Made by a program: the position numbers and the translations under genes | Notes under the pieces: model-generated | Database searches by the model: none | The model's input: only the letters and a program-made list of their open reading frames with translations | What the model was told of the DNA's origin: nothing | In this document: positions 23,838 to 37,184 of the stretch, piece by piece | How the letters are laid out: each line of letters begins with the position of its first letter | Numbering within the stretch: position 1 is the stretch's first letter | DNA from: Sphagnum compactum | Taxonomy: Eukaryota; Bryophyta; Sphagnopsida; Sphagnales | Length of the DNA stretch: 64,000 nucleotides | NCBI GenBank assembly: GCA_965153455.1 | Contig: OZ234497.1 | Coordinates: forward strand, 13,564,302-13,628,301 | Direction: 5' to 3'

Positions 23838-24090
23838 TTTAAGTAACTTAAGCAACCATTAAGTAAGCCCTTAAGTACCCTAATTAGTCCAAGCAACCTT
23901 TAAAAATCCCTTAATTAATTTAAATAACCTTTAAATAGGCTTTTAAATACCCCGATTAGTCGAAACAACCCTTAGGTAGGCCTTTAAGTACCCTAATTAG
24001 TATAAACAACCTTTTTAATTAAAATAATTAGTATAATTATTAATATAATTAGTATAAATAACTTTTAGGTAAGCCTTTAAGTACCTCGAT
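23838..24090. repeat. 41-bp degenerate minisatellite array
   Basis: Units of about 41 bases begin AAGCAACC or AAACAACC and run through TTAAGTAAGCCCTTAAG to ACCCTAATTAGT. Three of about six units keep the 41-base length; others have deletions or AT expansions. The array stops at the CACTA-like word at 24093. Confidence 0.75.
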
Positions 24091-24534
24091 TACACTATGA
24101 AAAAAAAGGTGTTTTACAATTAGTTTTACAATACACTATATTGATATGTCATGAGTGTTAATAGACAAGTCGCATGAGTTGCAAAGTTGCAAGTCATCAT
24201 ATGTATGGTGCAACTCATTACAATTTAATTATAACTCTATCAAAACAATTCAGTTTTAATTATTATGCGACTCCATTATAACTACACCCATGATGTCATG
24301 TTGACATCATGAATTATCGTCCATCCATTAAAATTTGACACATGACACTATGAAATTTTTTTGACATAAAAATTATTAATTTTTGAAGTATTGATCTCCA
24401 TTGTCCATTATGATTGTTGATGATGGTTTAAGATTATGACACATTGCATCATAAAAAACTTGCCACATGGCATATTAATTTTATTTTGGAAAAAATAAAT
24501 ACAAATAAAAATATATTTTAGTAGCTAAGTAGGT

Positions 24535-24650
24535 CGTACATAACCATAGGTAATTAGGTTGGTAGGTCTTAGGACCTACCTACTTACATAGGTAGGTATA
24601 AAAGTAGGACCTACTTACTTATTTAAGTAAGTAAATAAGTAGGAAAAACA
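24535..24650. repeat. TAGG-type palindromic repeat cluster
   Basis: Contains GTAGGTCTTAGGACCTAC and ACTTACTTATTTAAGTAAGT, both near-palindromes built from the TAGG/CCTA word found across the window. Confidence 0.7.
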
Positions 24651-26239
24651 CAAGACAATGTGAACTAAATAATAGTCATGAAATTAATTATTTTTCATTT
24701 TTTCTTTTGCCTTTAAGGTAAAATTGTTTTTAGCTCATCCTAAAATGGCACATGTATTTGAATGTGAGAACATAAAAGAACACACCTTCTTTATATAGTT
24801 TGGAACATGAGATTCAAAAACAAAGCATGTGGGAAATTAAATCTATTAGTTGTTCTTTGGTTGCAAATTGAGTTGCAACTATAGAAAGATTTTCCCACAT
24901 GTTTTTTGCATATTTTTCACTATGTAAATTGTACAATTAAATGATTAATTATATGATAATCAAATATGTGAATTGATTATTTAATGTCTATTTATTTGAA
25001 ATATTTATTTTTTCATATATTTAATTATCAATATTTTATTTAATCTTATGAGAAATAATTATCTAAAACATAAAATTTTCAATTATATATATGATAATTA
25101 ATTATTTGGATTGATTATTTGAATTAATTAAATTAAATTAAATATAATTAATTAGTTCATGAATTAGGATAATTCATATTATGTAATTATCTATTTAATT
25201 AAAGAAATGAAATTTATTTTAGTTAATCAATTTATTTTATTCTTTGGTTCTTTCAGATAATTAATTATTTGACTTTTGATAATTTATTACTAGATTATTA
25301 ATTATCTAAATTCATGTAAATAATCACTTATCATTTGAGATTTTGAAAAATGTCATTAGTTATTTTAATCAATTATGAACTAATTATATGAATCAAATTT
25401 ATTTATAATTCATAATAATTAATTATCAGTTTAATTAATACATTATTGAAAAATAATTCATTACTAAATATTAAACATTAAATATGAATTTCGGTAAAAT
25501 TCATCAAGGTACATCAATATATACACCAAATTGAATTTTTAATATAATATAGATATTGTTTTTAGTATCACATCTAAATTAATTATATGAATTACACTAT
25601 TTATTCATATTATTAGTCAATCATTTAAAATAATCAATAAGTCTATAATAAATTAATGTATTAAACATAGTTAATATTTACTAATCAAATTACTAAAACA
25701 ATCATTCTTTATAAACATTACATATGAATATGTATCGTCATTACGTTGTATTATAGTCATAACATAGTTGAACAATAGTATTTTAGTAATGGCACAATAG
25801 TGACCCTATTAATTATATCAATGGGAATTGTAGCCAAAAACTAATTGCAGATGTATCCCATAATGGGTGGTGGAAATGTGGACATGTGGCATCATCGCAT
25901 ATATATACATTTTACATTAGTTGTAACATAGTTGTTATTGTAATGGCACATTTATAACAGTTTTAAAATAATTGCCACATGCGACTACAATGCAAGTTTT
26001 GAAAAAATCAAACATGGTTGACTATATATGTATTTATGATGTGTATAAATTATCGTATAAAAGACCCCTTTTCAACTCATTTACAACTATAATGCAATTA
26101 ATTGATTTTTTGACGTGGCAATTTATTTATTAATACCTCGTATTTCAAAGGTGATAGTTGCACAATAGTTATATATGAATTGTTTTTTGAGTTTTAGTTG
26201 TAGGGTAGTGTGGTTTCGACGGGCATGATTTCTCATAAT

Positions 26240-26365
26240 GTTAATCGAAGTAACCCTTAAGTAAGCCCCTAGGTACCCTAATTAGTCTAGCTAACCCCTA
26301 TGGAGCCTTAAGTACCCCAATTCATATAAGCATCCCCTATGTTGGCCCCTAAATAGATTACATAG
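26240..26365. repeat. 41-bp minisatellite family, short array
   Basis: About three units are visible: GAAGTAACCCTTAAGTAAG with CCCTAATTAGTCT, then AGCTAACCCCTATGGAGCC, then AAGCATCCCCTATG. The unit is the same as at 23838-24090. Confidence 0.55.
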
Positions 26366-27386
26366 CCTAGGCTAGGTTGAAAAGGTCATTTAATTAAGTT
26401 TTTAAAAATGTGTATTAATAATTTCATTTCACATTATATATACATATATATAAGTTTGTGCAATAATAAACAACATTTTGTCCTTCGATTTGGACATGAA
26501 GGGATCAAATATTTATTATTATAACCTATCTACTTTAGTTTAAGCTAGGTGATTTAAGTTCCTACTATAGGTTGAGGTGTTCAATTTAGGTCACTTAAAT
26601 TATGGGCTACCCCATGTTTTTAACCTCGGCAACCTAAGCTAACCTAGGTAAGCCATGTTGTGCCATTTGTTCAACTTGGAGCTTGCCATGTGTCAACATT
26701 TAAACGATAAAACATTTCCCCAAGTTTTCACATTTTAGTCATAAAATTAATCACAAATGATTGTGCTATGTAAGCATATGTCATTACATTTTTTAGTTGT
26801 AAAAACCAATCATAAATGACAATGCCACATAAGCTAAATGTTAGTTGGATGAAAAGTGGGTGTAAGTCACACCTTGATGTGGTTGATGTTTCAACTTGTT
26901 GCCACATAATGTTTTTTGTGGCTAAAATTTTACGTACATTATGTGATTTGTCTAAGGTGACTAGAGGAATTTGCAATTGCATGTGTCATTTAGGACTAAA
27001 AGGTAGTGAAAAAATCAATCACTAATATGCAAATTCCTTGTAGTGAAGGTTGATGGGAAACATTTCAACATGGGCCAAAAAAAGGTGGAAGGTCTAATAC
27101 CCAAACTCTTGACTTTGACAACTTTAGTGGATCACACAATAATAACAATCATGCAATCTTTAAATGAATATGGGATTATGGCTTAGTGTTCCATGATTCA
27201 TGATGATTTCTATTGAAATTAAATGACACAGAGAATTAACACCAATTAGCCCTAATGGAATGAATTCATATTAGTGATGTCAAATTGAAGAAAATCATGT
27301 CATTCTTCAATGATTAGTGATAAACAATGAAATATAAAGTTTAGAGGAAATTTATTTGAATGTCAATGTAATAGTTGGGGAATAAA

Positions 27387-28133
27387 GTGAAAGTATGATT
27401 GGGTGGTATTACAAGGAACCACCTTTAGGAATGGTCAAAGAAATAAAATTGGCCAAATAATGTTCACACAAGAAAGAATCTTGTCTTTTTCCACTACCCA
27501 AATTCATTAGATTTTGAGTGAAATGGGATAAAATTGACTAATGTGTAACTTGTATGGTTTTGGTCAAACAAAATTAATTTATTAGGATTTTTTAGTGATC
27601 ATGGGCCTTTTCCTTTTTCTTTTTTTTTACTACTATAATTTTTTTTCATGTTTATCCATTGCATGCCAAAGTATATGACCTTAAGTTTTCATTGGAATAA
27701 AAATAAATGAGAATTGCTACAAATTTGCATTTCTAATTTATGTGGCCCTTTCAATAATCACAATTTTGAATTTTGCAAATTCATAACAGATTATATTTAT
27801 TAAAAGTAGAATACCATCTAAAATAATTTTGAAAAAAATATATATATATAACCCCCCAAAACATGTATCAAAATTGTTCCTAACCGAAAATTCAAGGAAA
27901 ATAACCAATGTTACTTTGCTAAAACTTTTTGGTTTAGAAATGATTAGGAACACAAAATTTCTTTTTTTTATTCCATTAAAATACCAAAGTTTGTACAACC
28001 TAATTAATGTATTTACCAAAAACATTTAGTGAAAACCCTTCTTTAAATGTTTCCTATATTTTTTAAAAATTCAATGGGTCTACTAAAATGAAAGTGTGAT
28101 GTTCTTTGTGGTACCACCCAATCATACTTTCAC
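27387..28133. mobile_element. inverted-repeat-bounded element or foldback pair
   Basis: A 22-base sequence at 27387-27408 (beginning GTGAAAGTATGATTGGG) is exactly reversed at 28112-28133, and weaker similarity continues inward (ACAAGGAAC and ACAAAGAAC). The 0.75-kb interval also holds a partial copy of the long dispersed family (27490-27600, with CAAATTCATTAGA and TGTAACTTGTATG). No transposase frame is present. Target duplications are not evident, so two opposed copies of one repeat are an alternative. Confidence 0.45.
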
Positions 28134-28339
28134 CAAACATTAAATTTTTCATTATTATATGATTATGTAATAAACCTAATTAGTGTGAGACTTAACTTAT
28201 CCAATTCGATGAGGTGTTGAAATGAATAAAAAAATGAAAAATTTCAAGAAATTGATGTTTGTTGAAATTGAACAATTAGTTTATATCATTGGTAAGGTTT
28301 TTTTATGTTTTTGAATGGCACAAATGAAAAACTTCATTG

Positions 28340-31300
28340 CAAATAAAAAAAGATCAAGTTCACAAAGGGGAATGCAAGCAATGTTCAACCAAACAATCAT
28401 CTAATAAAACCTTTACAAGGTCTATTATGATATCATCAAATGTACCTACCTTGTCTAGAGCAAAATATTTTATTTTTGCCCCATGTATCTTATCAAAATA
28501 TTCAATATGCACATTTTTAGAATAAGGAAACTTCTTGATCGTCCTTAAACATTTATCCAATAGCCTTACCATAGTCTTGCAAATTACTCTATATGAGATT
28601 TTGAACTTTCTAGGTAGGCCATGTTTTGTTATTAAAGACAATGTGATTTCTCTCTATCCAAATTAGCCACATGGTTATGCCCCTAAGCAAAGACCATAAA
28701 CCCACAACCTTATGAAAATGTTTTGATTCCTTTGACACAAAAATGTCATGTTTCCATTGCATTAGACCCATGAAAGGCTCATAAAACATAATTCAAAATT
28801 TTATGAATAAACTCCCGCACTCTATGGGCATTTATGCAATCCCAATTAAATTAATGTGATTTGATTCTTCCACATCCCCACACAATGGACAACCTCGGGA
28901 AATTGTGCAATCAACTTTAACCCTCCATACATTGATTGCAACTACTTTGTTCCAAATTGCGCAAATGAACCGTATTTCCTTTGTACTCTTATGTTTATGC
29001 CATGTATTTGTCCATTTGAACTTGAAGTTTAGTGGTAGCAAGTTGGGCAACCTTTTTTCAACTATATTAATTTTAGGCTTGGAGTCTCTTAGCAAATTTC
29101 ATCCAAAGGTTGCAAAAGAAAGTAACAAACCACCCCCCACCCCCCTTCCCCCATTCCAGCCATACAACTCAAGGACAAGATCCAACTCACCCACCTTCCC
29201 ACAATACACCATGAATTGTGTTTTTTTAATCCCTTCACAAGCTCTATTACTCTGACCTATGCCACCTTACCATCTATCTTCTTATTGATATGTTTTAAAG
29301 GTCCAACCTTAGGAATGTGACCCATAATCTTCCTTTACAACCCTATAAGTAAGAGCAGTACATATGATGAGATGACAAGTTATTGCACCTTTTTACTACA
29401 CTGTGTTTTAAAAAGGAAAATTTTGAAAAACCACAAGTGGTAGTGGATTATTGCTTATATATCTTAGCCTATTCCTTGGCTAGGCACGGAAATCCCATAA
29501 TTGAACACAACATTGCCCCCCGACATTCCTCCAATTGGGAAACAATTTTGTTGTATGCTATTCCTTTTTATTGGAGATGGAAATTTTCCATTTTAATTCC
29601 TTTTCCAATGTAAACCTATTTTGTTCTACAATCCATATATCTACAACCCACACAAATGTGGAGGGGAGGTTGTTCAAAAAAAAAGGTTGTAAAGTTGTTT
29701 TCCAACTCGGTTCCATATCAAGTACCAATGAGTTTTCTTGTTGTAATTCTGCAAACATCATTTAGGACTAGGTGCCCACTTACCATCTTTGTGGGGTTGG
29801 TACTTCTTGAGCCTTTATCTAAAGAAGCATTGAAGATTGGAGTCTTCAAGTTCAAGTGCATGCAAAATCCATTTTGTCAGGAATGCATTATTTGCTTTCA
29901 AATGATCAATTTAACCTAACCCTCCAACACAATTCTTTTCACAACATTGATTCTATGAAACTTGACAATGACAATTTTGGTCTCGTCTTGCCTGTAGATA
30001 ATTCACCAATAGACCTTTGATTTTGTTAATGCCTTTCTTGGTACTTGCCCATACTATTGTACCCTTCTTTTAATGTCAAGCTCATGAATGGGACAACATC
30101 TCATTGACGTTGACCTTGGCCTTTGCACCATTGAACAAGATTATAGTCATGGAAATAAATTCCTTTCGGATGCATAGCTTATTCATGTAATCAAACAAAA
30201 ACACATAGTTTTTTTTTTATAGGCCTTAAAGAAGTCAAATTTAAGGAATATTATTGGTTGCTTAAACTTTTTAGTCCAATGGATTGCCTCATGGGTGAGA
30301 AATATGTTATTTAAGATGAATCAAAGTGGAAGAATGGTCTTGGTTGATTATTTCCATCAAAACTAGTTATAACTTTGATTGTAAAACCTTTGCAAAAAAA
30401 TTATATGTTGTGAACTTAACAAATAAATAAATCATTAATTGGGTAAAGACCTCATTTTTCTTCTTTTATGTAAATTGGTTATCAACCATGTCATGACACC
30501 TAAAGGAAAACACTCGTATTGACAATTGCATCATCTTTGTATGCTCTCTTAATGACAACCCACAAGCATAAGAAAGATTCCACAACCACTCCATTTGGGT
30601 TGGGACCTTTATTTTTAACCATTGTTTCCAATGCAACATAGAGGTCATGTTTTGTGACGGGTTAGGCTAGGCTTCTCTTCATCATGCCAAGGATTTTATC
30701 TCTCATGTTTTGAAAGAATATCTTCCTTACTTGATTTGCACCAATGTCATTTACCATTCTTTTGTATAACTTTAGGTAGAACTTCCTACAAAATAATCCC
30801 AATTCAACCTATGACAAGACCATCTTCCCATCTTCATCTTCCAACTTTGTAATGGGCAAATAAGGAGCACAATCTTTAATGGCATAAAAAAACTCCTTAG
30901 TGGCTACATGCCCACCTCACAACCACTTAACTCTAGACCTAATTTTGATTTAATCTTTTATTTTCCATCACCTTCAAATTTTCAAGAGTTGCTTCTAACA
31001 AGTCTTTGGTTTCTCCATGTGAAAAGTGGAGGTTTTGAATATCAACATGTTTCACTCTAAAACTAGTCATCTATAACATGATGAACTTTTAGTCTTCTGA
31101 ATCATTTGGATAGGTAAATATTTCACGTGCCTTCTTTAAGGTGGTTATAAACTATAAAGTATACACTCCCACTTTCAAAAGAATGTTGGAAGTTTTCAAC
31201 CACCACAACCTATGCAATGAATTGTTGTGTTGACAACTTGAAATAAAATATTCAAAAATTATCTTTCTTCCTAAAAGGAAAGAATTAACTTTCAAACAAA

Positions 31301-31352
31301 CTTTTAATTCTACTTGGGTGAATGCACATATGAAACATGGTCAACATGGTCA
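28340..31352 (-). mobile_element. decayed LINE (non-LTR retrotransposon) ORF2 region
   Basis: Minus-strand reading gives discontinuous matches to a plant LINE reverse transcriptase. Around 30640-30540 a segment reads ALETMVKNKGPNPNG followed by VVVESFLCLW, the degenerate form of the LINE motif ending SPGPDG...EFF...W. About 30110-30080 has SFELDIKRRV, resembling the block before GCPLSP. About 29095-28832 carries a zinc-binding domain. Stops and frameshifts separate these blocks, so the copy is dead. The 5' endonuclease part is not seen. It ends where the CACTA element begins at 31356, and some of its 5' part may lie beyond that element, above 34318. Confidence 0.65.
28832..29095 (-). pseudogene. 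LINE C-terminal zinc-binding domain (zf-RVT-like) fragment
   Basis: The frame contains FICAIWNKVVAINVWRVK, CTISRGCPLCGDVEESNH. CPLCG followed by acidic residues and a His is the hallmark of the zinc-binding domain after plant LINE reverse transcriptases. The frame closes soon after the domain. A further 93-residue frame at 28360-28641 on the same strand probably continues the element but shows no recognisable motif. Confidence 0.6.
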
Positions 31353-31784
31353 ATACACTACTAGGAAATGCGTCTTAGTTCATTATGGGTTTCACTAGAT
31401 TTTTGAGTGAATTTGGACATTTTTACCTAGTGAAATTGTTTAACCCCCTAGTGAATGGGGACCAGTTGCTACGGACAATGACTTGTTTCATTAGTACCTA
31501 GTGAAACAAAGTTACTCTCAAGTGAAATACAAATTTACCAAACCATTCATTTGCTAATTAATTAACTAACCAGTACGGAAATTAATTAAATTTTAATTAT
31601 TTAATATATAATATTAATGATAATTTCATGATTTTTAAAGCCTCTTATTTATTGACACGTGTCACTACCTACGCTAGGTTAAAAACCTAGCCTAGGTAGG
31701 TAGGTAGGCCACATAATCAACCTAGGCACCTAACCTAAAGATTCGATAGGAGAATATTCGGTCAACATACCATTGTTGACCACA

Positions 31785-31865
31785 CACAACACCACCCATG
31801 AGGTTTGATCCCTTAACCTTTGGAATGAGGGCAAACACCTTTACCATCAAACCACCCCACTTGTT
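31785..31865 (-). other. tRNA-like A-box/B-box segment inside CACTA
   Basis: On the minus strand GGTTTGATGGTAAAGG and GGGATCAAACCTC match the tRNA-like boxes of the copy at 279-338, so the segment belonged to the element before both insertions. Confidence 0.4.
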
Positions 31866-32159
31866 GTGATAATATATTACATTACATTTTATTTATCAAA
31901 TACTTCATTTTAAACATTACAAAAACATAAATTTTGAAAATTCATATGTTATTGAGATTTTGTTCAAATGAAATGATTCGAGTTTACTTTTTTTTAAATT
32001 CAATAATGTACATAATTACATTTATTTCCTTTTGAAACTTTAAAATCATTTGAACAAAAAAAAGGTTGAATATCATTATTCAATAACATTTCAATGACCA
32101 TTCTTTTGAAAAAAAAAATTTAATAAATGAATTTTTTTTGTTAATATAATAATACTACT

Positions 32160-33760
32160 TATGTTAAACTACTTTCAATTATTATATGACTATTTTTCAT
32201 TAATTTAAATTATTTCACCCTACATTATTTATGGCTATTTATGGCTATTCTCAATTACTTTTGGTTATTTTTTGCTATTTCACCCTAGGCTACTTTTGGT
32301 TATTTTAACTTATTTCACCTTAGGCTATTTTCAGCTATTGTAAGTTTTTTTAGCAATTTTATGTTATTTTTGGCTATTGTAGATTATTTCAATTTAAATT
32401 GCTTGCAGTTATTATAAATTATTTTTGGTTATTTTAACTATTTCACCTTAGGCTATTTTCAGCTATTATAAGTTTTTTTGTCTATTCTATATTATTTTTG
32501 GTTATTATAAATTATTTCAATTTAGACTACTTATATATATTATAAGTTACTTTTGGCTATTGAAAATTATTTCACCTTAAGTTATTTTCGTTTATTATAA
32601 GTTATTTCACCTTAGATTATTTTTGACAATCCTAAGTAATTATAATATATGGCTATTGTTGTTCTTTTATTAATGTTATTGGTGGTTATTAATGGCTATT
32701 GGTACCTATTTTATTTGTGGCTATTAATGTTTTTTAGTGGTTATTCTATTAATAGTTATTGGTGGTTACTTGATTAATGGCCATTAGTAGTTATTCTATT
32801 AGTGGTTATTCGTGGTTATTTTATTAGTGGCTATTGGTGGCAATTATATGAATGGTTATTGGTGGCTATTATATTATGGATATTCGTGATTAATGTATTA
32901 ATGGCTATTGGTGGTTATTCTATTAATGGCTATTCGTGATTAATCTATTAATGGCTATTGGTGGTTATTCTATTAATGGCTATTCGTGATTAATCTATTA
33001 ATGGCTATTGGTGGCTATTCTATTGATGTCTATTCGTGAATAATCTATTAATGGCTATTGGTGGCTATTCTATTAATGGTTATTCGTGATTAGTCTATTA
33101 ATGGTTATTCGTGATTAGTCTATTAATGGTTATTGGTGGCTATTCTATTAATGGCTATTGGTGGCTATTCTATTAATGGCTACTGGTGGCTATTCTATTA
33201 ATGGTTATTGGTGACTATTCTATTAATGGCTATTGGTGGCTATTCTATTAATGGCTACTGGTGGCTATTCTATTAATGGTTATTGGTGACTATTCTATTA
33301 ATGGCTATTGGTGGCTATTTTATTAATGGCTATTGGTGGTTATTCTATTAATGGCTATTGGTGGTTATTCTATTAATGGCTATTGGTGGTTATTCTATTA
33401 GTGGCTATTGGTGGTTATTTTATTAATGGCTATTGATGGTTATTCTATAATGGCTATTGGTGGCTATTCTATTAATGGCTATTAATGATTATTCTTTTGT
33501 ATGCCATTGGTGGTTATTTTATTGGTGGTTATTGATGACTATTTTATTAATGGTTATTAATGGTTATTGTATTATAAGTTATTGTTGGTTATTATATGTT
33601 ATATTAGAACTATTGGTGATTATTGTATCATAAATTATTGTTTGATATTCTATGTTATAATATCATTGGCTATTGATAGTTATTATATTGTAGGGTATTT
33701 AAAATTATTTTTCATAGGTTATTATTTTCTATTCTAAGTTATTTTTAGTTTAAGTCATTA
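32160..33760. repeat. 25-bp minisatellite array inside CACTA
   Basis: From about 32750 to 33490 a 25-base unit (TATTCTATTAATGG then CTATTGGTGGC) recurs about 25-30 times. Variants with TATTCGTGATTAATC form higher-order pairs around 32880-33120. Both sides (32160-32750 and 33490-33760) carry older, AT-richer versions built from TTATTTCACCTTA and TTTTGGTTATT words. The array is youngest in the centre and older outward. Confidence 0.85.
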
Positions 33761-34319
33761 TATATTTGTTTTATATTATTTTAAAGTTATTATGCTTAGG
33801 ATAAAATAATTTATAATAACATTAAGTAGAATGACCTTGAATAATTTAAAGTATAACTTGAAATAACATATATTAATTTAAAATAAAATAACCTAAGGTA
33901 TAGCTTAAAGTTAGTTGCATAATTTAATTTTAAATAATTTAAAAACTTATAATAAATTAGTTAAGATACTTTAAAGTAAAATAACATATAATAATTTAGG
34001 GTACAATAATTTATAATAGCCTATAATAACATAAAATATAAGTTAGAATAACTAAAGTAACTTAAAATAATATAAGGTATATCATAAATTAACATAGATA
34101 TAATATTTTTAAAAACATAGAAATAAACCTATTTGCTATAGTAAATTGTAATAGTGAATTATGTTAACTAGAAATGAAACATGATGTCTACATAGTGATA
34201 TTATAATGAAATAACTTTCACTAGGTGAAATCAGTAAAATGCAATGAAGTTATTTCACTTTTAAGGTCCCATGGTGATTTAAACTAGTAAATTACACCCC
34301 ACTTTGGTAGTAGTGATAG

Positions 34320-37170
34320 ACCATTCAACATTTGTTTTTGTGAAGAATGAAGACCCTCATGTGAAAGCCATTGGCACATGAATGTGATTTTCATTTTAGA
34401 AAATGCTTTAGAACCATATCCATTTCCAACAAGGAAAAAGTTTGATAAGAAAATGCAAATGTTAGGGACATTGCATATACATATCATAAGTAGAATATTA
34501 TGAATGTCCTTTTTTATTATTGAAATGGGTATTTAGCCAAAGATGAAAATATTAATTGTTACCATTTGTTTTCTTCCAATTGAAAACAACATAATAACCC
34601 TTGTGCTTCAACCTAGAGATAGGCCAATTGACTTTTGACATATTTTTTAATACCAAGTTTGTGCAACTTTTGAAATGATTCTATAAGTGTTTGGCAACAT
34701 AAGTTAGTGCCTAAGTGTTGTAATGTGATTACATTTGGCATGGAACATTTTAGGTCATTTTAGCTAGGTAATTGATTAGTTAATGCCCATTGGACTACAT
34801 ATATACAAATGCATGTGATAAAATGTGGTGTTATTGGAAATAATTTTCATGAACACATGGGAACTTGAGGAACATGGTGGAAATGTCATTGAAAACCTCA
34901 TGGTGCAAACATATTGGGAGAACCAAAATCCAAAAGATAATCTTAAACCCCTCCATTCCCCCTCCCCACACACACAGAAATTGGACCCTCCTATGTTGAG
35001 CCATTTAAATGGCTACATGAAATGTTTATTTTTGAAATGGTTTGTCACCCTATTTGGATTAGGTTTTAGATGGGTGCCTATTTGGACATGCATCAATAAT
35101 AATAATTTAAAACCATGATTGTTGGATGCCACTTTTTTTTTGAAAGCACAAAAATGATATTGTTTGGGTCTAATCGATAATTCAAACCACGATTGATGTC
35201 TACCAATTGTCACCCGCTAGTAAATGTGGATTTAATTTTTCCATCATTGCTCCACACTTACTGTAACAATAATTTTGCATCAAATGTACATTCATTCATA
35301 ACTCTGGAGTAATTTTAAACACACATACATTTACAATTCAATAATACACTAGATTCAAGGTTATTTCTAATAACCAAAATCTATAATCCAAAATACAATG
35401 CTTCAAAACTATAAACAAAAGTACAATTCATTTTCATGAGATTAAAGATCAAAGATGATTCACACATCCAATTGAAAATGGAAATGAATAGAGAAGTCTG
35501 TAGTCACCCTATTTATTGAAAACTTAGCAAAAATACGACACAATCCATGTTCTATAGAAGTGTAATCAAAACAACAAGTCAAATCTATGGTGTTCTACAC
35601 CAAAATTTGTAGTTTCTCTACGAAGTACCTACATCTCTACTTGTACTCTAAAAGTGTGTCCCTACGAATGTCTTCAAATTCCAAAAACTCCCTCCCTTGG
35701 GCAGTCCCCAAGTCACCATCAACATGAACAAGAAAACCAAATTCAACAAGAATTCAAAATTCAAACCCCTCAAGTCCAATGGCCTATTCCTATTCGTAAT
35801 GTCTTATAATCCCAAAAACTATGTAATTTGCCTATTCCTTTAACACCCACCTATTATTTCTTTCATCTTTAATGACCGTTTTTTTTTTGTTGTTTACATT
35901 TTTTATCATTGTGTTTAACCTTGAGTTGCCAGGCCACCTTTTCAAAATAGCCTACTCCAAAAGTATTGTTGTCCATAAATTTTGACAATAAAGTCAAGTT
36001 TACAAATGATATGTGATTGTTAAATTTTTTGTGTGATGATGCACCTTCCAAATACACTATTGAACTTTTGGGAGGGCTTTACATATTATGGAAGTTGTCA
36101 AGTACATGCCATTGTGTTAATAAGGTCTTTGTGTGGAACTTGGGTGGGCCCAATAAGGTGAGTCAATTTTCTTGAATGGGTAATGAAACATGCACAATGG
36201 CTTGTACTTGACACATTCGATATTGTAATGGTTTTCATGATTTGTAAAATGGGCATGTGGATCTTGAACAATGGTTATGTCGATTAGACCCAAGAAAACC
36301 TATATCCAATATGCTTTTAAGGGGATTAAAAAAAATCAAAAAAGGCACATGAAAACCATTGCATTATATACACTTTATAATTCATGGTGTGCCACATTAT
36401 TGAAAATCATGCCATTGTTTTAATATCCCAAAGTGTTTTCTTCAACAAGACCCTCACCACCAAGCTTTCCTCTTCACTCATGTTTTAAACCTCTATTCAT
36501 TTTCACAAACAAAGCCCATTATAGTTTTTACCAACATGAAACTATATTATCAAAAAATAATAACTTAACTCATGTATCATAATAGTCCCAATTAGCTTCC
36601 ACCTTTAGTAAACCACACGTAAGGAAATTGATTCAATATGTAAAGTGGCCCTAAACACATTCAAATATAATATAATATGTGTAAACAAAAGTTTAAACAC
36701 TCAAATGATCCCTAATAACATCTCCATCCAAACCCACTTACTTTGACTTTTAGACATGTTTATCACAACCAACACAAAGTTGAAATGTCTTCACCCATAA
36801 ATATGAGAAATCACATACCTAGTGTAAATTGAGAAATTACAAATTAATTAACACCACTAGCTAAGCAAATAATTACAATTGAACCATCAAACAATCATTT
36901 TTTTAATAACCCTTTTAAAACCATTGTATATATCTTGAGCATATTTATCCTATGCATAAATAGAGGTTGAAACCAATGTCGGCCATGTATTGAAAAATGA
37001 TTTGGTTAGGGTAAACATATAAATCAAGTTATGAAAACCTTTATATATATTTGAATTGTTGTTTAATTAAATAACTACTCCACTTTGGTCCAAACTCAGT
37101 TTCAGATTATTTAAAAGTCATACATCATCCAAAGTATTGTGTAGAGGTCTTTTTATTGATGCTAATGGAG
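34320..37170. other. intergenic stretch, possibly including upstream LINE remnants
   Basis: No gene is supported. The first 200 bases after the CACTA element may continue the interrupted LINE on the minus strand, but I see no decisive motif. The remainder is AT-rich with short frames only. Confidence 0.35.
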
Positions 37171-37184
37171 CTAGTAGAAACACA

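Larger units (their letters stand above)
24093..27045. mobile_element. possible second non-autonomous CACTA element
   Basis: The left border reads CACTATGAAAAAAAAGG and the right border, reversed, reads CACTACAAGGAATTTGC. The length, about 2.95 kb, is close to the complete CACTA element at 31356. Subterminal phrases recur near the right end (TAGTCATAAAATTAATCAC, TAGTTGTAAAAACCAATCA, then GTGAAAAAATCAATCAC). Against this, the flanking triplets TTA and AAG do not match and the termini agree only over CACTA plus a loose A-rich part. No transposase frame is seen. Confidence 0.3.
31356..34315. mobile_element. complete non-autonomous CACTA transposon, 2.96 kb
   Basis: The left end reads CACTACTAGGAAATGCG and the right end, reversed, CACTACTACCAAAGTG, so the first eight bases match. 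ATA flanks both sides (31353-31355 and 34316-34318), the 3-bp target duplication expected of CACTA elements. The left 0.8 kb is repeated inverted at 1-789. The middle is minisatellite. Near-terminal TAGTGAAA or TTTCACTA words recur in both ends, as expected for transposase-binding repeats. There is no transposase frame, so movement would need an autonomous partner. It lies directly against the LINE fragment and may have inserted into it. Confidence 0.8.

Noticed and set aside
32750-33490. CRISPR array
   Set aside because: The 25-bp units are adjacent with no unique spacers; it is a minisatellite inside a transposon.
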